DNA of 64,000 nucleotides from Aliiglaciecola sp. CAU 1673. GTDB lineage: Bacteria; Pseudomonadota; Gammaproteobacteria; Enterobacterales; Alteromonadaceae. The position numbers and the translations under genes are program-made. Shown one piece after another: positions 55,751 through 64,000 of this stretch; position 1 is the stretch's first letter; each line of letters starts with the position of its first letter. The stretch covers positions 147,145 through 211,144 of the forward strand of contig NZ_JARHUG010000007.1 in NCBI RefSeq assembly GCF_029223185.1, read 5' to 3'. The notes under the pieces were generated by a model, which saw only the letters and a program-made list of their open reading frames with translations, was not told the DNA's origin and made no database searches.

Positions 55751-56364
55751 GTCTCTATCATCGGTTAAAAGAAGATCTTCAGCAGGGGCAATTTATCCCC
55801 GGACAGGTGTTAACCCAGAAAATGCTGGCTGAGCGTTATGCTATCAGCCGGATTCCGGTGCGCGATGCAGTAAAAAGGCTGCAAAGTGAAGGGTGGCTGA
55901 CCCTACATGGCAAGTGCGGGATCAAAGTTCCCGAATTTAACGCCAAGGAGGTGGAAGACATCTACCTGATGCGCATGCATCTGGAGCCGCTGTTGCTGGA
56001 ATTCGCCCTCCCTTATCTTAATCGCCAGCGTTTAGGGGAAGCCAAAGATCTGCTGGAGGCACTGGATAGTGCAACGGATGCCGCGCAAATTGGCCAATTA
56101 AACCAGCAGTTCCACAGTTGCTTGTATCAAGCCGCCGGTCGTCCGGCATTGTTCTCCACCGTTGAAGCACTTAGCCGTCAAGCCCAGCGATATATAGGCT
56201 ACCAATCACGCTACTTGCAGCATCAACGACAAAGTCAGCAGGAACACTATCAACTGCTGACTTATCTTGAGAACCAAGAAACCGAAAAGGCCCTGGCGTT
56301 GCTTAAAAGCCATATCGCCCAAGCAGGCCTCGCGTTGGTGGCCCACTTGCAGGAAAAGAGCTGA
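55747..56364 (+). CDS. GntR-family regulator (FadR/FCD subfamily)
   Basis: A 205-residue repressor. The N-terminal winged helix (about 5-70) reads LTQKMLAERYAISRIPVRDAVKRLQSEGWL. The C-terminal FCD domain (about 78-205) has Asp/His candidates for metal or ligand binding (NQQFHSCLY, QEHYQLL). TTG is chosen as start since it overlaps the benE stop. Its likely targets are the TGTATACA repeats before benE, so the pair would form a self-controlled unit. Confidence 0.9.
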   Translation: MSLYHRLKEDLQQGQFIPGQVLTQKMLAERYAISRIPVRDAVKRLQSEGWLTLHGKCGIKVPEFNAKEVEDIYLMRMHLEPLLLEFALPYLNRQRLGEAKDLLEALDSATDAAQIGQLNQQFHSCLYQAAGRPALFSTVEALSRQAQRYIGYQSRYLQHQRQSQQEHYQLLTYLENQETEKALALLKSHIAQAGLALVAHLQEKS

Positions 56365-56374
56365 GGTTTGCATC

Positions 56375-57160
56375 TTAATGCAACACAAAGCTGGCGTAGC
56401 CCACCACGCGATCTTTGTCAGCGGACACATCACCAGAGCTGCATAGTTTCAATAACTGCGGTTGCCAGCCTTGGGACTGACAATAGGCCAAAGCACCATC
56501 TAAGGCATAGGCGCCACAGGCTTGTTGCGGCCGAATATGCTGATCACATTGCAAAATACGACTGACGGTCAACTCATCCAGCTGACGGGCTTCCTCATAG
56601 GAATGGAAGTGACTGAGGTCAGTACTGATCACCAATAGGCTGTTCTCAGATAGCGGTAATGATGACAGCACCTGTTTAACCATCTCAGGCGTGGCATGCC
56701 CCACCACCATCGGCAATATCTCAAAATCTTGCAAACAACATTGTAGAAAAGGTAACTGCACTTCCAGGCTATGCTCCTGGCGATGGGCATTGTCATCCAC
56801 ACTGACTTGCGGATGGTTAAGTGCCAACTGACGCCATCCCTGATGAATGGAAACCTCACCAAGGGGTGTACTGAAGGCTTCCTGACTTGGTAATGCCAAT
56901 CCCTGCAATGGCTGGTAGTGACAGGGTCCCAGCAATACTATTTCGCGGAAACGCTCTTGAATCGGAGGAAGGCAAGCATAGGCTTCGGCTGCCACCGCAC
57001 CGGAATACATATAGCCCGCGTGAGGCACTATCAGCGCCTTGGGCGGGCTTTTAGATATTGGAGGATGTGCTTCAGACAATCTGGCAACTACGGTCTGCTG
57101 CAGCTTACGACTGTCCATTGGATAAAACCGCCCGGCAACGGCAGGAGCGCGACAATGCAT
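56375..57160 (-). CDS. amrB: AmmeMemoRadiSam protein B (MEMO1 family)
   Basis: A 261-residue MEMO-like protein related in fold to class III extradiol dioxygenases. Conserved His and Asp stand in PHAGYMYSGAVAA, GPCHYQPL, QEHSLEVQLPFLQ and STDLSHFHSYEEA, the probable metal-site residues. MEMO proteins in bacteria co-occur with a radical SAM enzyme and an AMMECR1 protein. The function of the set is not established here. It is divergent from the radical SAM gene, with 74 bases between. Confidence 0.9.
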   Translation of the reverse strand: MHCRAPAVAGRFYPMDSRKLQQTVVARLSEAHPPISKSPPKALIVPHAGYMYSGAVAAEAYACLPPIQERFREIVLLGPCHYQPLQGLALPSQEAFSTPLGEVSIHQGWRQLALNHPQVSVDDNAHRQEHSLEVQLPFLQCCLQDFEILPMVVGHATPEMVKQVLSSLPLSENSLLVISTDLSHFHSYEEARQLDELTVSRILQCDQHIRPQQACGAYALDGALAYCQSQGWQPQLLKLCSSGDVSADKDRVVGYASFVLH

Positions 57161-57234
57161 AAGATCAAAATTCCTGTGAGCAACTATGCTTTAAAACCAG
57201 TCTACTTAGTATAGATGTCAGGCAGGAGAGCACC

Positions 57235-58341
57235 GTGTTGCAAGAGCCACCAGAGCATTTTTCCACACAATACTGGACGGCACTCGAAGATGGACGAGTG
57301 CAATGCGATGCCTGCCCCCGACATTGCCAGTTACGTGAAGGCAAACGCGGTACCTGTTTTGTGCGTATGCACCATCAAGGGGAGATTACCCTGACCAGCT
57401 ATGGTCGCTCCAGCGGCTACTGCATCGACCCGATTGAAAAGAAGCCCCTAAACCACTTTTATCCCGGGTCCCGGGTACTGTCTTTTGGCACTGCCGGGTG
57501 CAATCTAACCTGCCAGTTTTGCCAGAATTGGGATATCAGCAAATCCCGAAAAGTGGATACTCTGGCCGACAGCGCTATGCCCGAAGAGATTGCCAAGGCC
57601 GCCCAACGCTATGGCTGCGATAGCGTGGCCTACACCTATAACGATCCGGTGATCTTTATGGAGTACGCTATGGATACCGCACAAGCCTGCCATGAACTGG
57701 GGATTAAAAGCGTGGCCGTGTCAGCAGGCTATATGTGTGAGAAACCCAGGGAAGACTTTTATCGGCATATGGATGCGGTCAATATTGACCTGAAGGCATT
57801 TAGTGAAGACTTTTACCACAAGATTTGCCATGGGCAGTTACAACCAGTGTTGGACACCTTGCTCTACTTAAAGAAAGAAACTGATGTATGGGTCGAAATC
57901 ACCACCTTGCTTATCCCCGGTGAAAACGACTCCGATCAAGAATTGCACGCCTTAAGCGCCTGGTTTGCAGAACACTTGGGGCCTGATGTGCCCTTACATT
58001 TCAGCGCGTTTCATCCCGATTTTAAAATGATGGACAAACCCCGAACGCCCCTAGCAACCCTGCGTAGAGCCAGAAAAATAGCCCTCAGCCATGGTCTGCA
58101 TTATGTCTATTGCGGCAATGTGCACGACGCAGCCAGTGACAGCACTTACTGCCCCAACTGCCAAAAAGAGGTGATTGAACGGGATTGGTACGAATTAGGC
58201 GCCATCCACCTGGATAATCAAGGCCATTGCAACCACTGCGGTACAATTATTGCCGGCCACTTCACCGCTCCCATCCAGGGCTTTGGGCGACGGCGTATAC
58301 CGGTCAAGCTCAATCAAAGTCCGAATGATTCGGCATTCTAG
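57235..58341 (+). CDS. amrS: AmmeMemoRadiSam radical SAM enzyme
   Basis: A 368-residue radical SAM protein. The 4Fe-4S/SAM motif is CNLTCQFC in FGTAGCNLTCQFCQNWDISKS. The N-terminal cysteine set (CDACPRHCQLREGKRGTC) and C-terminal zinc-ribbon-like pairs (CPNCQK and CNHCG) are typical of the AmrS branch, related to pyruvate-formate-lyase activases. The start is GTG with AGGAG 7 bases upstream. Divergent from amrB. No AMMECR1 gene lies in the window. Confidence 0.92.
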   Translation: MLQEPPEHFSTQYWTALEDGRVQCDACPRHCQLREGKRGTCFVRMHHQGEITLTSYGRSSGYCIDPIEKKPLNHFYPGSRVLSFGTAGCNLTCQFCQNWDISKSRKVDTLADSAMPEEIAKAAQRYGCDSVAYTYNDPVIFMEYAMDTAQACHELGIKSVAVSAGYMCEKPREDFYRHMDAVNIDLKAFSEDFYHKICHGQLQPVLDTLLYLKKETDVWVEITTLLIPGENDSDQELHALSAWFAEHLGPDVPLHFSAFHPDFKMMDKPRTPLATLRRARKIALSHGLHYVYCGNVHDAASDSTYCPNCQKEVIERDWYELGAIHLDNQGHCNHCGTIIAGHFTAPIQGFGRRRIPVKLNQSPNDSAF

Positions 58342-60095
58342 CTAAAATCTTGCTTATCCTGGGTAAACAAGGATTCAAGCTGTTCGCGTCCACGTTTGCT
58401 GCGTTCAATCAGACCAGGCATATCATCCGATTCATCCAATGAACTTTGTAACATGGCCTCATCATGGTGACGGAACACATCCACCATATACTCGGCTTTA
58501 GACGAGGAATAACCTTGTGCACGAAGCAGCAGATTGGCCGCCTCCAAACTGCCGCCAAACATCTCTCGCACGATATCCCGGACTCCCAGCTTATGCAGGC
58601 TACGCACGGTAATCCGATTTCGGGCGCGGGCAATGATACGGATATGCGGAAACTCCTCGCGCACCAGTTGCGCTATTTTCAGCACCTCATCTTCCCCATC
58701 TACAGCAATCAGTAATATTTTGGCGTGCTCTATACCCGCTGCCTTGAGAAGGTCCAGGCGACAGGCATCGCCAAAAAACACCTTATTGCCGAATTGCTCG
58801 ACGAAGGCTATCTGTTTGGCGTCTTTATCCAAGGCGGTAAAGGAAATATGGTTAGCAGTCAGGATCCTGGCGCTGATCTGGCCAAAGCGACCGAATCCCG
58901 CAATCAGCACTTGTGGCTCGTCATCACTGCCCGCCGTGTCGTAAACCGGCGGACATTGTCGACTGTTTACCAACAAGCTGTACAAGATAACCACCGGTGA
59001 CGTTAAGGCCATGGAAATCCCCACGATGAGACTGACTTTGTCTGCCAAGTCCGGGGCAATCAAGCCGTTTCCGGCAGCTTGGGTCATTACCACGAAAGCA
59101 AATTCGCCGCCCTGGGAGAGCATCAGCGCCACCCGCATAGCATCCCCTGACTTTTGCTTTGCGGCCATCAGTAAGCCGGTCATCAACAACGTTTTCAGTG
59201 CTATCAATCCGAGGGCCGCCGTTAGGATAAATAGCGGCTCAGATACCAGTAGTCCGAGATCCAGATTCATACCGATTGCGATAAAGAACAGTCCTAACAG
59301 CAGACCTTTGAAAGGCTCGATTTCGGTCTCAAGCTGATGCCGAAAACTGGAGTTTGCCAGCAGCATCCCAGCCAGAAAGGCACCCATCCCCATGGACAAG
59401 CCTGCCTGCTCCATGGCCAGGGCGGTGGCGATCACAATCAGCAGCGCCGCCGCCGTCATTACTTCTTCACTGCCATAACGAGCCAAGATACGCAGCAGCG
59501 GATTGAGCAGATAGCGCCCGGCCAACAGCACAAAGGCTATCGCTGAGAGACTTATATACCAGGCTGGTGCAGAGGCATCAGCACTGCCCGCCAGCCCTTC
59601 CACCAGCAATAAGATGGGAATTACCGCCAGATCCTGCATCAGTAAAATGGCGAAACCTTGCTGCCCTGGCGGCGTTTTAAGAATGCCCTGCTCTGCCATC
59701 AGTTGGATAGCAAAGGCCGTGGAGGAAAGCGCCAATGCCAAGCCAATCACCAGGGATTGCGGCCAGCCCAGAGCAAAAACAAACATCAGTATGGCAAAAA
59801 GCAACAAAGCAGAGAGCAATAGCTGCCCTCCACCTGTCAACATGACCGCCTGACGCATCTTCCACAGCTTTTGCGGCTCTAGCTCAAGGCCAATAATGAA
59901 GAGCAACAGGATGACCCCAAACTCTGCCACATGCAGAACTTGTTCGGCATCGGCCACCAGACCCAGTGCAGCAGGACCGATAATCACCCCTGCCACCAGA
60001 TAGCCCAAGATCGCCCCCAATTTCAGGCGCTTAAAGAGCGGCACCGCTATGACCGTTGCAGTGAGATAGACCAATCCTGAAGACAGCAGGCTCAT
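58338..60095 (-). CDS. Monovalent cation:proton antiporter, KefB/KefC type
   Basis: A 585-residue inner-membrane protein. A CPA2 sodium/proton-exchanger domain (about 5-385) includes GYLVAGVIIGPAALGL and LLLFIIGLELEP. A TrkA-N NAD-binding domain (about 400-515) includes VLIAGFGRFGQISARIL and GDACRLDLL. The order is that of glutathione-gated potassium efflux systems. No KefF/KefG ancillary gene is next to it. The ATG at 60095 has GGAAG upstream. Its stop overlaps that of amrS by 4 bases. Confidence 0.93.
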   Translation of the reverse strand: MSLLSSGLVYLTATVIAVPLFKRLKLGAILGYLVAGVIIGPAALGLVADAEQVLHVAEFGVILLLFIIGLELEPQKLWKMRQAVMLTGGGQLLLSALLLFAILMFVFALGWPQSLVIGLALALSSTAFAIQLMAEQGILKTPPGQQGFAILLMQDLAVIPILLLVEGLAGSADASAPAWYISLSAIAFVLLAGRYLLNPLLRILARYGSEEVMTAAALLIVIATALAMEQAGLSMGMGAFLAGMLLANSSFRHQLETEIEPFKGLLLGLFFIAIGMNLDLGLLVSEPLFILTAALGLIALKTLLMTGLLMAAKQKSGDAMRVALMLSQGGEFAFVVMTQAAGNGLIAPDLADKVSLIVGISMALTSPVVILYSLLVNSRQCPPVYDTAGSDDEPQVLIAGFGRFGQISARILTANHISFTALDKDAKQIAFVEQFGNKVFFGDACRLDLLKAAGIEHAKILLIAVDGEDEVLKIAQLVREEFPHIRIIARARNRITVRSLHKLGVRDIVREMFGGSLEAANLLLRAQGYSSSKAEYMVDVFRHHDEAMLQSSLDESDDMPGLIERSKRGREQLESLFTQDKQDFS

Positions 60096-60297
60096 TATTC
60101 TTCCCAAATAAGCAAAATTAACCGCCAGCTTATCCCATCATAAAAATGTCCGTTGATCGATAACTACCGATTCACCGCTAAGTAATTGATGACCATAACC
60201 GCTTTTATGCTGGGGGGAACATGCCCTTTGAAACTAACTAATTTGCTGACATGCTCTATATTGAGCTCATTCGCATAATTCACCGGGTGCAGCATCG

Positions 60298-61017
60298 TTG
60301 ACCAGCTTGTTAAAAAAATGCCCTCTTTGTTTGTACCTGCTTTTGGGCTGTTCAACACTACAAGCTGCAGAGTTGGTTTTCTCAGCACCGGATGAAGCAG
60401 CGGTTCAGGAGGTTTCTGAAAGGGTGCTGCGAGAAGCCTATCAAAACATTGGTTACCATATTCGCGTTGAACGCTTGCACAATCCACGGGCTCTGATGCT
60501 CTCAAACGCCGGCGAATTCGATGGTGAGCTTTCCAGAGTGAAGGGTATTAGTGCCGAGTTTAAGAACTTGCTACCCGTACCTGCCCCCGTAAATTTTAAT
60601 GAGGGCTATGCCTTTACCAAGAATCCGGAAATTCAGATAGACGGTTGGGAAAGCCTGCGTCCTTATCGATTGATTTGTGTCATAGGAGTGCAGGTAATAC
60701 GCCTTGCCATGAGCGAGAGAAATATTGTGTGTCAGTATGTGGCAACCCACGAACAAGCTCTGCAAATGCTGCATCTGAATCGGATAGATATTGCTGTGCT
60801 GCCCAAAATTAATGGCCTGCATGCCCTTAGAAAAGAGCAGCTACCCGACATCCGCCTGTCTGGAAATGGGCTCATCAAAGAGGACCTTTATCATTTTCTA
60901 CACAACAAAAATGCCCATATCTTGCCTGCTATCAGTGACGAACTGGCTCGCATGGCAGCAGCAGGGCGCATCCAGCAAATAAGAGAAAACTACTTGGTAG
61001 AGAACAACTTTAACTAA
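60298..61017 (+). CDS. Divergent periplasmic solute-binding protein
   Basis: A 239-residue exported protein that weakly resembles SBP_bac_3: REAYQNIGYHIRVERL, GEFDGELSRVKG, and a LNRIDIAVLP hinge. The start seems to be TTG, since no ATG or GTG lies near the N-terminus. The signal peptide is followed either by a lipobox-like LLLGC or a type-I site near LQAAE. It is the third binding protein in the window without transport genes. Confidence 0.72.
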   Translation: MTSLLKKCPLCLYLLLGCSTLQAAELVFSAPDEAAVQEVSERVLREAYQNIGYHIRVERLHNPRALMLSNAGEFDGELSRVKGISAEFKNLLPVPAPVNFNEGYAFTKNPEIQIDGWESLRPYRLICVIGVQVIRLAMSERNIVCQYVATHEQALQMLHLNRIDIAVLPKINGLHALRKEQLPDIRLSGNGLIKEDLYHFLHNKNAHILPAISDELARMAAAGRIQQIRENYLVENNFN

Positions 61018-61060
61018 GCAAGATCTCTCTTGTTCTCAAAGCAGATGCTCAAATGCAATT

Positions 61061-61336
61061 GTTTCAGAGGGGGAACAGGATAGGTTGCAACAGCCTACTG
61101 CCATCACGCCACTCAGTTTGAGTGCATAGACAAAAGCGCCAGTGCTGCTAATTCATGGTGACGAGGACAGAATAGTGCCTGTCAAACATAGCCAGGATAT
61201 GGCCAAAGAACTGCAAAATACCGGTGGAACAGTGCGCTATGTGGAACTGCCAAAAGGCAATCACAGCCTGGAGCTGGAAGAAAACCGCCTACTCACCCTA
61301 AAAGAACTGGAAAGCTTCCTCTCGACACACCTTTAA
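61061..61336 (+). pseudogene. C-terminal remnant of an S9 (prolyl oligopeptidase) peptidase
   Basis: From 61142 the frame encodes KAPVLLIHGDEDRIVPV-like sequence: LLIHGDEDRIVPVKHSQDM, then ELPKGNHSLELEENR, matching the catalytic Asp and His region of S9 peptidases. The same frame upstream reads DRLQQPTAITPLSLSA and is then broken by TAG at 61127-61129. The N-terminal propeller and the Ser nucleophile are missing entirely. A decayed remnant is therefore the best reading, although the last 64 codons are still open. Confidence 0.7.
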
Positions 61337-61429
61337 GCTTGATTTGTGGGGCAGCTTTCCTGCCCCACACTTGACAAGCACTGCGCCAAACTGGCTAGCT
61401 AGCCCTGTTTTGATTTTGGAAAATATGGC

Positions 61430-62935
61430 ATGCCTATAAATTTTCGTGACAAGCTGAGTCCACTTCGCCCCTATAACCGTAGCGCGCTGGATACCGATAC
61501 ATCACTGGATATCCGCCGTTTGGAAAGGGCGCTGGAAAGTGATCGCGGTCGCATAGTGCATTCGGCGGCCATACGTCGTCTGCAGCAAAAAACCCAGGTT
61601 TTTCCCCTTGAGCGCAATGCAGCGGTGCGCTCCCGCCTGACCCACAGTCTGGAGGTACAACAAACGGGGCGTTTCTTAGTGCGCACCTTGTATGACAAGC
61701 TGGGTGATGACGCGGCCAACTATGGCCTGGATGGTTTGGAGCGGGCCATCGAAAGTTTGGTAGAAATGGCCTGCCTGATGCACGATGTCGGCAATCCTCC
61801 CTTCGGTCACTTTGGTGAAGCGGCGATTTCCAGCTGGTTTCAACAAACCTTACCCAACTTAGAAATATTCAGGGCAGCAGCGGCTGACACCGTTCTTGCT
61901 AACGAGTTAGTCATGGATGCCGCCACCTTTGAGGGCAATGCTCAGGCCATTCGCCTGATCCATAGTTTGCTCGGCCTGAACCTGACTTATGCGCAAAGTG
62001 CCTGTGTACTGAAATACACCCGTGGCGCACATATGCCCAAGCCGGACAAATCATCGGCGCAAAGCTATCTGCAGAAGAAGCCCGGCTTTTATCTGTCAGA
62101 ACAAGCCTTTGTTAAAGACATGCAAAACCAATTGGCGCTTGAGTCCGGCTGCCGTTACCCGCTGACTTACCTGATGGAAGCAGCCGATGATATCTCCTAC
62201 TGCCTGGCCGATATCGAAGACGGTGTGGAAAAAGGCCTGCTTAGCATCGAACGCCTTGCCCAGCTTCTTATCGATGAATTTGATGACCAGCAGGGTCAAG
62301 CCGATACGCCATGGCTGACCGGCAAAGGTACTGATAAAAGAAGTTTCCGTCAGGTGATCAGCTCATTGCTGCAGCGGGCGCAACAGGAGCCTATCAACAA
62401 GGTGCACGAGTTTTTTGTCTGGCTGCGGGTAAACCTGATCCATCCGCTGGTGCAACATGCCGCACAAAGTTTTATCGATAATATTGAAGCCATCTATCAT
62501 GGCACCTTAAATCGTGCCCTGCTGGAAGATGACTCGTTGCAACACCGCCTTATCGAGACCTTTAAACGGGTCGCCATCCGTAATATTTTCAGCGTTGCAG
62601 AAGTGCAAACCCTGGAACTGCAAGGCTATCGAATTATTACCGAGCTATTGAACCAATATCGGCCTTTGCTTGTATTAAGTGCTGATGATTTCCAGCAGGT
62701 CATTAGCGGCGGACATCGGGATCTCCTCATTGAGTCTCGCTTAGCCAAACGCCTGCCCAAAAAACATATCAGTGCTTATCAGTTAGCCGTAAAAGCACAC
62801 CAACAGGAATCGGCATCGCGTCAAAGACTGTGGGAGGCTTATTATCGTTGCCGCTTGCTACAGGATATGGTCAGTGGCATGACCGATCAATTCGCCCTGG
62901 AAGAATATCGCGAATTACTGGCACTCAGCGCATAA
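61430..62935 (+). CDS. dgt: Deoxyguanosine triphosphate triphosphohydrolase Dgt
   Basis: HD-domain enzyme that splits dGTP into deoxyguanosine and tripolyphosphate. It has 501 residues, near the E. coli length of 505. The HD metal ligands are His72 (RSRLTHSLEV), His118-Asp119 (MHDVGNPPFGHFGE) and a later Asp in YLMEAADDISYCLADIEDG. The start ATG follows no strong ribosome-binding site but yields the family N-terminus MPINFRDKLSPLRPY. It stands alone, with its own upstream region. Confidence 0.95.
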   Translation: MPINFRDKLSPLRPYNRSALDTDTSLDIRRLERALESDRGRIVHSAAIRRLQQKTQVFPLERNAAVRSRLTHSLEVQQTGRFLVRTLYDKLGDDAANYGLDGLERAIESLVEMACLMHDVGNPPFGHFGEAAISSWFQQTLPNLEIFRAAAADTVLANELVMDAATFEGNAQAIRLIHSLLGLNLTYAQSACVLKYTRGAHMPKPDKSSAQSYLQKKPGFYLSEQAFVKDMQNQLALESGCRYPLTYLMEAADDISYCLADIEDGVEKGLLSIERLAQLLIDEFDDQQGQADTPWLTGKGTDKRSFRQVISSLLQRAQQEPINKVHEFFVWLRVNLIHPLVQHAAQSFIDNIEAIYHGTLNRALLEDDSLQHRLIETFKRVAIRNIFSVAEVQTLELQGYRIITELLNQYRPLLVLSADDFQQVISGGHRDLLIESRLAKRLPKKHISAYQLAVKAHQQESASRQRLWEAYYRCRLLQDMVSGMTDQFALEEYRELLALSA

Positions 62936-63031
62936 GTGCTTAATCAAACACATAAATTTGAGATAACTGGTCTAGTATAGGGGCTTTGCTTATTTCACTC
63001 GCTTAGCTAAAACAATAAACAGGAGAAACAG

Positions 63032-63847
63032 ATGAGAAAATTACGTTGGCTGGGACTTGGATTAGCCCTGACCCTGGGCAGTGCCAGTGCCTTGGCCATC
63101 AGCCTCGATGATGCTATCAAAGCAGACCATCGCAGTGACGAAAACAAAGCCCGTGACGTCTACCGTCATCCCAAAGAAACCCTGGAATTCTTTGGTATTC
63201 GCCCGGATATGACCGTGGTTGAAGTGTGGCCCGGCGCCGGTGGCTGGTATACCGAGATCCTGGCGCCCTATTTACGTGATAAGGGCACCTTTTACGCAGC
63301 TCAGTTTGATCCTAATTCCGGCGTGAGTTATTTCACCACTGCGCGAGAAGACTTTGAGAAAAAAATGGCCGCTTCTCCCGCCATTTATGACAAAGTAAAA
63401 ATCTCTAGCTTTCAGCCCCCACAAATCACCGAGGTAGCCCCTGCGGGTACAGTGGATATGGTGTTAACCTTCCGCAACGTGCATAACTGGTATATGCGTG
63501 GCGGCGGCGAAGAGAAATTGCTGGCGGCATTTAAAGGCTTTCACACCGCACTCAAGCCTGGTGGCGTGTTAGGCGTTGTGGATCACAGATTACCTGCTGC
63601 GCGTTCTGCCAATGATCAGGAACAAAGCGGCTACATGTTGCAGGACTATGTGATTAAAATGGCTGAAAAAGCCGGATTTAAACTGGTTGATCAGTCAGAG
63701 ATAAACGCCAATCCCAAAGACATCGCCAATCATCCGAAGGGCGTGTGGACTCTACCTCCACGTCTGGCATTGGGTGAACAAGACAAGGACAAGTATCTTG
63801 CTATTGGCGAAAGTGATCGTATGACATTGAAGTTTGTTAAAGAATAA
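63032..63847 (+). CDS. Methyltransferase-like protein with a signal peptide
   Basis: A 271-residue protein whose core is a class I methyltransferase fold: motif I VVEVWPGAGGWYTEIL, a middle VDMVLTFRNVHNWYM, and LKPGGVLGVVDHR. The first 22 residues form a typical Sec signal peptide (RKLRWLGLGLALTLGSASALA), so the mature protein should be periplasmic, where S-adenosylmethionine is not expected. The family is widespread in marine gammaproteobacteria and its activity is unproven. AGGAG lies seven bases before the ATG. Two hairpins follow the stop. Confidence 0.85.
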   Translation: MRKLRWLGLGLALTLGSASALAISLDDAIKADHRSDENKARDVYRHPKETLEFFGIRPDMTVVEVWPGAGGWYTEILAPYLRDKGTFYAAQFDPNSGVSYFTTAREDFEKKMAASPAIYDKVKISSFQPPQITEVAPAGTVDMVLTFRNVHNWYMRGGGEEKLLAAFKGFHTALKPGGVLGVVDHRLPAARSANDQEQSGYMLQDYVIKMAEKAGFKLVDQSEINANPKDIANHPKGVWTLPPRLALGEQDKDKYLAIGESDRMTLKFVKE

Positions 63848-63859
63848 TCTTGTTTCGGT

Positions 63860-63878
63860 AGGCGCCTTTTAGGCGCCT
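63860..63878 (+). terminator. Hairpin after the methyltransferase-like gene
   Basis: AGGCGCC / GGCGCCT, a 7-bp stem with a 5-base loop. There is no T run, so it may only assist the strong terminator 12 bases further on. Confidence 0.5.
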
Positions 63879-63890
63879 CAGATTGATGAT

Positions 63891-63923
63891 AAACCCCACC
63901 ATTTTGGTGGGGTTTTGTTTTTT
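63891..63923 (+). terminator. Strong rho-independent terminator
   Basis: AAACCCCACC and GGTGGGGTTT form a perfect 10-bp stem with a 5-base loop, followed by TTTTGTTTTTT. The remaining 77 bases of the window hold no feature I can support. Confidence 0.92.
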
Positions 63924-64000
63924 AGGGCCATCCAGTGAGTTTTCCGTGGCTCCTTACCTATTGATGGGATCGGCTGATTTTTTCTTAAGCGTGATTGAGG

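Noticed and set aside
61430..62935. dGTPase as part of an anti-phage defence island
   Set aside because: It is a full-length E. coli-type Dgt with no defence genes around it, so a housekeeping role is the simpler reading.

Overview
The window looks like the chromosome of a marine-type gammaproteobacterium of the order Alteromonadales. The evidence is the synteny and family content: recO-pdxJ-acpS-rlmD-relA-mazG, the xerD/dsbC/recJ/fldB neighbourhood, several orphan periplasmic solute-binding proteins, many outer-membrane barrels, and c-di-GMP enzymes. Base composition is roughly balanced and fairly even. I see no rRNA, tRNA, CRISPR array, transposase or complete prophage. About 69 protein genes cover almost the whole sequence, and no gene-free stretch exceeds 300 bases.

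Layout. 1-3.1 kb: an RND efflux permease, whose partner gene lies off the left edge. 3.2-11.4 kb: a minus-strand operon recO, pdxJ, acpS, rlmD, relA, mazG and an HD-GYP phosphodiesterase, then a small gene of unknown function. 11.5-17.3 kb: a lipoprotein, then recJ, dsbC and xerD on the minus strand, with a GAF-EAL gene placed between dsbC and xerD on the other strand. 17.3-22.5 kb: aceK, a thioesterase, a small barrel, fldB, folM and a CLCA_X-type putative metalloprotease. 22.5-24.1 kb: two ohr genes flanking ohrR. 25-28.1 kb: an arsenic operon arsR-arsC-arsH-acr3 with an ArsN1-like acetyltransferase. 28.2-31.5 kb: a porin-like barrel, then a SulP transporter and a tandem-Usp protein.

31.6-37.4 kb: formaldehyde detoxification (frmA, fghA, and later a GFA-family gene) interrupted by a DUF5675/holin-like pair and a fusion of CDGSH iron-sulfur domains with a glutamate-synthase domain. 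37.5-42.5 kb: a binding protein, small proteins, yjjX-yjjG, and a fusion of a DCC thioredoxin-like domain with a lipase-maturation-factor-like membrane domain. 42.5-47.7 kb: a TetR-led operon encoding an MMPL/RND protein, a LolA-like periplasmic protein and an outer-membrane barrel, with two near-identical palindromes at its promoter. I regard this as the best candidate for a less described system: a predicted trans-envelope lipid-trafficking machine.

47.8-56.4 kb: small regulators and enzymes, a serine hydrolase, a zinc alcohol dehydrogenase whose ribosome-binding site lies in a hairpin, tdk, a LysE-type exporter, and a benE-gntR pair with twin TGTATACA sites. 56.4-58.3 kb: divergent amrB (MEMO) and amrS (radical SAM) of the poorly understood AmmeMemoRadiSam set, without the AMMECR1 partner. 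58.3-64 kb: a Kef-type antiporter, a third orphan binding protein, a decayed S9 peptidase remnant, dgt, and a methyltransferase-like protein with a signal peptide. All product names come from reading the sequences. No database search was run.
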